Shown here: positions 61,090-64,000 of the stretch, piece after piece | Layout: every line of letters starts with the position of its first letter | How positions within the stretch are numbered: position 1 is the first letter of the stretch | Origin: CBFHWU01 sp965659665 | GTDB lineage: Bacteria; Bacteroidota; Bacteroidia; Flavobacteriales; Flavobacteriaceae | Length of the DNA stretch: 64,000 nt | Assembly: GCA_965659665.1 (NCBI GenBank) | Contig: CBFHWU010000018.1 | Location: 1 to 64,000, forward strand | Reading direction: 5' to 3' | The notes under the pieces: generated by a model | Told to the model about the DNA's origin: nothing | What the model saw: only the letters and a program-made list of their open reading frames with translations | Database searches by the model: none | Program-made: the position numbers and the translations under genes

Positions 61090-61423
61090 TTCCCGAAAAA
61101 ATATTGTTTTACAGCTCTCAAAACTGAAACTTTAATCAACGTAGGGAAAAATCCAAGTAGATCATAACGATTTTTTTCCCAACGTTTATAAATGAGTGTC
61201 AATAAAAACGAGTCTTTTTTTTTCTTTTGAACGTTCATACATTGCTTCAAAACCAGTAAAATTCATAGTTTTTGAAGATTCAGTAAATGAAATACAAATA
61301 ATCATTTGTGGTTAAAATTAGCTATGTTCGGAATAGAGCAAGTGATTGTGGCATGTAAACGAGCAACTAATTTTAAGAATTGACTGGATGTGTAATTTGC
61401 TAACCAAGCAACTATTCTTAATT
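61090..61423. other. gene-poor interval with an imperfect inverted repeat
   Basis: No convincing gene lies here. An inverted repeat is formed by 61140-61153 (CGTAGGGAAAAATC) and 61169-61184 (GATTTTTTTCCCAACG), mismatched at one base plus two extra T. It could be a weak hairpin downstream of kdtA. Short Lys-rich frames on the minus strand (for example 61266 down to about 61195) are interrupted by stops and match nothing I recognise; the region may hold a decayed gene. Confidence 0.35.
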
Positions 61424-62332
61424 TTATTTTAAAATTTTAATCCTAGCGGTAATGAAAAATTTGTCCTCTATATCATAATCACCAATCGTATTTAAGTCGT
61501 GATCTTGGATTTCAAGTACATTTCTTAAGGTGTAGCCAGAAGATATATTAAGGTACAAATCATTGAATAAATTGATTTGAAATTCAGGTCCTACATTTAT
61601 GTTTGAATAGATAACCCTATTAATAGCCGCTTCAGAAAAATCGTCATCAAAAGTTGCATTAAAAGTATTTCCATGAACAGAGGCTTTTAAGCCTATGTTT
61701 GTTTTATGATTAAAATTGTAATATTGAGCAATATATGACGGTAACGATACAGATGTAAGCCAATTTCCTTTTTTATATGTCATTTTCAAAACAGGCAACA
61801 AAGCTGGCTCTCCAAACTTTGTAGTGTAGGTCAACCCAAATCCATATTCAAAATTCGGACTTGATCTTTTCTGTGCCAAGACCGTTGACTGAATCAAAAA
61901 ATCGTTTGAGCTTAAGGATTCTTCAAAATCTGACGATAGCATCGGAGACACATTTGCAATAAGTTTCCATCGTTTCTGGAGCAAATGAATAATGCCTAGC
62001 GTGTATTCAAAATTATGGAACTCTTTTTCTGAATTAAGTCTTGAAACATCAAATCTAGTTTCATAATTAAGAAAAGTATATTGCATTTTATGGTACAAAA
62101 ATATTTTATTTTTTTTTAACGGATGAACTAATTGAACCGCAGCACGAAACTCATTCATTTTAAATTCGCCTTTCCCCGAATCAATTTCCAAATCAGAGTT
62201 TGGGTAATAGAAGTAATCCATAGAGAAAACAGGGAATTTCTCTAATTTTGGATATGAAAGCGAAAGCTCCTTGTTTTCTTGAGCAATTCCAAGATGAGCA
62301 ATCAACACTAAAACGACGATAAATTGATACAT
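61424..62332 (-). CDS. outer-membrane-type protein, DUF6268-like
   Basis: A 302-residue exported protein. The signal peptide is YQFIVVLVLIAHLGIAQ. The mature part consists of amphipathic strands with frequent Tyr/Phe (FSMDYFYYPNSDLEIDSGKG, FEYGFGLTYTTKFGEPALLP) and ends ITARIKILK, typical of a small beta-barrel. The pattern recalls DUF6268. It starts 10 bases after yceI, so the two are probably co-transcribed. Function unknown. Confidence 0.75.
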   Translation of the reverse strand: MYQFIVVLVLIAHLGIAQENKELSLSYPKLEKFPVFSMDYFYYPNSDLEIDSGKGEFKMNEFRAAVQLVHPLKKNKIFLYHKMQYTFLNYETRFDVSRLNSEKEFHNFEYTLGIIHLLQKRWKLIANVSPMLSSDFEESLSSNDFLIQSTVLAQKRSSPNFEYGFGLTYTTKFGEPALLPVLKMTYKKGNWLTSVSLPSYIAQYYNFNHKTNIGLKASVHGNTFNATFDDDFSEAAINRVIYSNINVGPEFQINLFNDLYLNISSGYTLRNVLEIQDHDLNTIGDYDIEDKFFITARIKILK

Positions 62333-62342
62333 TGTTTTTGTT

Positions 62343-62858
62343 TTAAATAGATTGTATTGAAATGTTTATTTTCACTTTGTTTCCAACCATAAAAGAGTTG
62401 GTCTTTTTGCCTAGATCAAAATCTAATCGATTAAGATTTATCTCACCCTTAAAATGATGATCTGAAAGTGTGAAAGGAACTTCAATTGATTTGGTTACTC
62501 CGTGTAGAGTAAGTTCACCTTTAGCTAAATACCCATCTTTAGTTGTGGTAATTACGGTCGATTTAAAACAAATTGTCGGGAATCTGTCGGTGTCGAAGAA
62601 ATCGGTATTTCGTAGATGCTTATCTCTTTTCTCATTGTTTGTATTAACACTATGGGCATCAATACAGGTGGCAATTTTTGAGGCTGACAAATCATTCGGG
62701 TCAATTTGTACAACTCCTTTCATTCCGCTAAACGAGCCATGTACTTTTCTGAATTTCATATTACTGATTTCAAAATTTACCTCTGCTTGTTCAAGTTGTG
62801 CGCTAGACACAAAAAAAATAAAGTAATGTAAGACGGATAAAACTATTGGATTTTTCAT
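62343..62858 (-). CDS. YceI-like periplasmic lipid-binding protein
   Basis: A 171-residue exported protein with a signal sequence (VLSVLHYFIFFVSSAQ) and the YceI lipocalin-like beta-barrel. Family blocks: EISNMKFRKVHGSFSGMKG, NDLSASKIATCIDAHSVNTN, RDKHLRNTDFFDTDRFPTIC, KGELTLHGVTKSIEVPFTL. YceI proteins bind long isoprenoid or amide lipids. It lies 85 bases after a Crp/Fnr regulator gene, with a palindrome in the gap. Confidence 0.92.
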   Translation of the reverse strand: MKNPIVLSVLHYFIFFVSSAQLEQAEVNFEISNMKFRKVHGSFSGMKGVVQIDPNDLSASKIATCIDAHSVNTNNEKRDKHLRNTDFFDTDRFPTICFKSTVITTTKDGYLAKGELTLHGVTKSIEVPFTLSDHHFKGEINLNRLDFDLGKKTNSFMVGNKVKINISIQSI

Positions 62859-62884
62859 GATATTGTTATTGAATATTAATAGGA

Positions 62885-62892
62885 CAAAATTG
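62885..62892 (-). promoter_or_regulatory. weak -7-like element before yceI
   Basis: The minus strand reads CAATTTTG, one mismatch from TAnnTTTG, 27 bases before the yceI start. The palindrome 15 bases upstream covers the -33 region, as expected for an activator-dependent promoter. Confidence 0.35.
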
Positions 62893-62907
62893 CATCATTG
62901 GTCAAGG

Positions 62908-62923
62908 CTACACATTAATGTAG
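62908..62923. promoter_or_regulatory. candidate Crp/Fnr-type operator
   Basis: CTACACATTAATGTAG is an inverted repeat of CTACA and TGTAG separated by six bases, the 5-6-5 spacing used by CRP/FNR dimers. It lies between the Crp/Fnr gene (stop 62944) and yceI, about 50-65 bases before the yceI start. Confidence 0.45.
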
Positions 62924-62943
62924 ATTAAGAAATACTGTTTGAA

Positions 62944-63480
62944 CTATTTTTTTCGTAAAGACTCTGCTCTTATTTTACTCAAAGCTTCTGGAGTAATTCC
63001 TAAATAAGAAGCAATCATACGCTGAGGTACTCTATGAACGATTTGAGGGTAAGTTTCTAAAAAATGTTCATATCTATTTAATGCTGAAGCACTCATTTGC
63101 ATAATTACTCTTCGCTGAAGTACACCCACACGTTTTAAAAGACGTCTAAACTCCGCTAAAATGATGTCTTTTGACATCTTAGAAGTATCAATTTGATTTC
63201 TGTTAAAAACAACAACTTCGGAATCCTCTAGCGCGTCAATATAAAGCACAGATAGAGAGGATAAGGTATGGGATTCGATATCAGATATAATCCAGCCTTC
63301 CGGGGCAAACATGAAAATATGTTCTTTCCCTTTTTCGTCAATGGTATATCCTCGTAACAGTCCTTTTTTAACGAAATACGATTTATTCGTTTTTTCACCA
63401 ACTCGCTGAACCAAGCTCGATTTACTTAGGTAAACTATCTTGGTACTAGCGTCCTTTAAAATATCTTCTAAGTTATGCAA
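62944..63480 (-). CDS. Crp/Fnr-family transcriptional regulator
   Basis: A 178-residue regulator: a cyclic-nucleotide-binding-like beta-roll (KSYFVKKGLLRGYTIDEKGK, FMFAPEGWIISDIES) and a C-terminal winged helix (VPQRMIASYLGITPEALSKI). No Fnr-type cysteine cluster and no clear cAMP phosphate-binding motif are present, so the signal is unknown. An in-frame TAA lies three codons before TTG 63480, so the start is this TTG; the next Met is too far inside. The N-terminus is about 10-15 residues shorter than usual. It probably controls the genes downstream. Confidence 0.88.
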   Translation of the reverse strand: MHNLEDILKDASTKIVYLSKSSLVQRVGEKTNKSYFVKKGLLRGYTIDEKGKEHIFMFAPEGWIISDIESHTLSSLSVLYIDALEDSEVVVFNRNQIDTSKMSKDIILAEFRRLLKRVGVLQRRVIMQMSASALNRYEHFLETYPQIVHRVPQRMIASYLGITPEALSKIRAESLRKK

Positions 63481-63634
63481 CAGGTCTTATTTGGGGTTAT
63501 TTTTATTTGGGTGAAAAACAAAGTGTAAAATACAACTTGAATATCTTTTATCCAAAATAGATACAAAAAATGAATCATCAGGTGCAAAATATGATCAAAA
63601 TTAATTCCCTACTTGCATCAAACTTACACAACTC

Positions 63635-64000
63635 CTAGATAGAATAATACCAATTAATTCCAATCCAAAATTTACTTTTTGAGGGCTTCTGAATAAAAGC
63701 GCTCAGTCGATAATCTAATCCCACTTCTATTTTTTTTGAATTCGAAAATTTATATCCTAAAAAAGGAGCTGCCCTTACTTCTAAATCATAATCTTTATCA
63801 TGCCATGAGTTCAAGTACTCATTGTTTATTTTTAAGTAAAACTCTTTAGGGTCTACACTACTTCCACTTAAAGATACTTCACCTGAAATTCGATATCTAA
63901 GTCTATATTTCGTTTTTTTTTCTTTAAAAAATGTTTGATCCGATGATAATCTGTGTGATAATTTAAGGCCTGAATAAATTTTAGTGTGAATCAATTGCTG
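63635..64000 (-). CDS. partial DUF2490-like outer-membrane protein
   Basis: The C-terminal 120 or so residues of a protein whose 5' end lies beyond the right edge; the frame stays open to position 64000 (QQLIHTKIYSGLKLSHRLSS). The pattern LSHRLSSDQTFF, YRLRYRISGEV, EFYLKINNEYLNSW, and the final FWIGINWYYSI, with a terminal aromatic run, matches DUF2490 beta-barrels. Function unknown. The 154 bases between it and the Crp/Fnr gene are AT-rich without a clear promoter. Confidence 0.75.
   Translation of the reverse strand, partial: QQLIHTKIYSGLKLSHRLSSDQTFFKEKKTKYRLRYRISGEVSLSGSSVDPKEFYLKINNEYLNSWHDKDYDLEVRAAPFLGYKFSNSKKIEVGLDYRLSAFIQKPSKSKFWIGINWYYSI

Noticed and set aside
61059..61250. 63-codon minus-strand frame at the end of kdtA
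   Set aside because: It overlaps the kdtA 3' end, is Lys-rich and matches nothing I recognise; more likely chance coding in AT-rich sequence or a remnant.
1..64000. Mobile elements, prophage, CRISPR arrays, defence or toxin systems
   Set aside because: No transposase, integrase, terminal repeats, spaced direct repeats, or recognisable defence genes were found on either strand; the content is core metabolism and envelope genes.

Overview
This AT-rich window looks like chromosome from a member of the Bacteroidetes, most likely a marine-type Flavobacteriaceae. The evidence is the flavobacterial gene order of the division/cell-wall (dcw) cluster, the gliding genes gldB and gldC beside nadE, a DAHP synthase with a C-terminal chorismate mutase, GLPGLI and DUF2490/DUF6268-type envelope proteins, and repeated Bacteroidetes promoters (TTG, 19-21 bases, TAnnTTTG) in place of sigma70 boxes or Shine-Dalgarno sites. 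I see no insertion sequence, prophage, CRISPR array or rRNA. Nearly everything is core chromosome, packed tightly, and many genes overlap by 1-50 bases.

Layout. 1-300: the start of a partial membrane-protein gene and tRNA-Arg(UCG). 295-15752 (minus): the dcw operon mraZ-rsmH-ftsL-ftsI-murE-mraY-murD-ftsW-murG-murC-ftsQ-ftsA-ftsZ plus a YqeY gene, preceded by a three-repeat MraZ operator. 15979-20237: alpha/beta hydrolase-engB, gldB-gldC, nadE and a response regulator. 20234-25369 (minus): dnaG, a polyprenyl synthase, rlmN, queA. 25430-32325 (minus): a near-continuous aromatic amino-acid run, pheA-aminotransferase-tyrA-DAHP synthase/CM-rsgA-dtd-MazG-like-aroA, led by a Tyr/Phe-rich leader peptide and terminator. 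32534-33226: an unrecognised membrane protein. 33227-42978 (minus): a full methionine/SAM operon, metK-metY-metX-osmC-metZ-metH(N)-metH(C)-metF, led by a SAM-II-type riboswitch. 43125-47874 (minus): three envelope proteins. 48066-52087: deoxynucleoside kinase, hppA, pdhB. 52223-61089: etfBA, bifunctional nuclease, nupC, thyA, a 2TM-DHFR fusion, fabD, a DegT-type aminotransferase (minus) and kdtA. 61424-64000 (minus): a DUF6268-like protein, YceI, a Crp/Fnr regulator and a DUF2490-like partial gene.

The most interesting signals are regulatory RNAs and DNA sites rather than new genes: (1) a SAM-II aptamer with a perfect 11-bp competing helix and a start-region hairpin before metK; (2) a 17-residue leader peptide with four Tyr and two Phe, followed by an intrinsic terminator and a competing antiterminator, before pheA; (3) the MraZ box over the dcw promoter; (4) a perfect 20-bp palindrome between the pdhB and etfB promoters; and (5) a CRP-like palindrome next to a Crp/Fnr gene. 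Protein oddities are a membrane-anchored DHFR fusion, a DnaG whose zinc ligands are all replaced, and a response regulator with Glu at the phospho-acceptor position. No computation or database search was run. All family calls are from reading the sequence.
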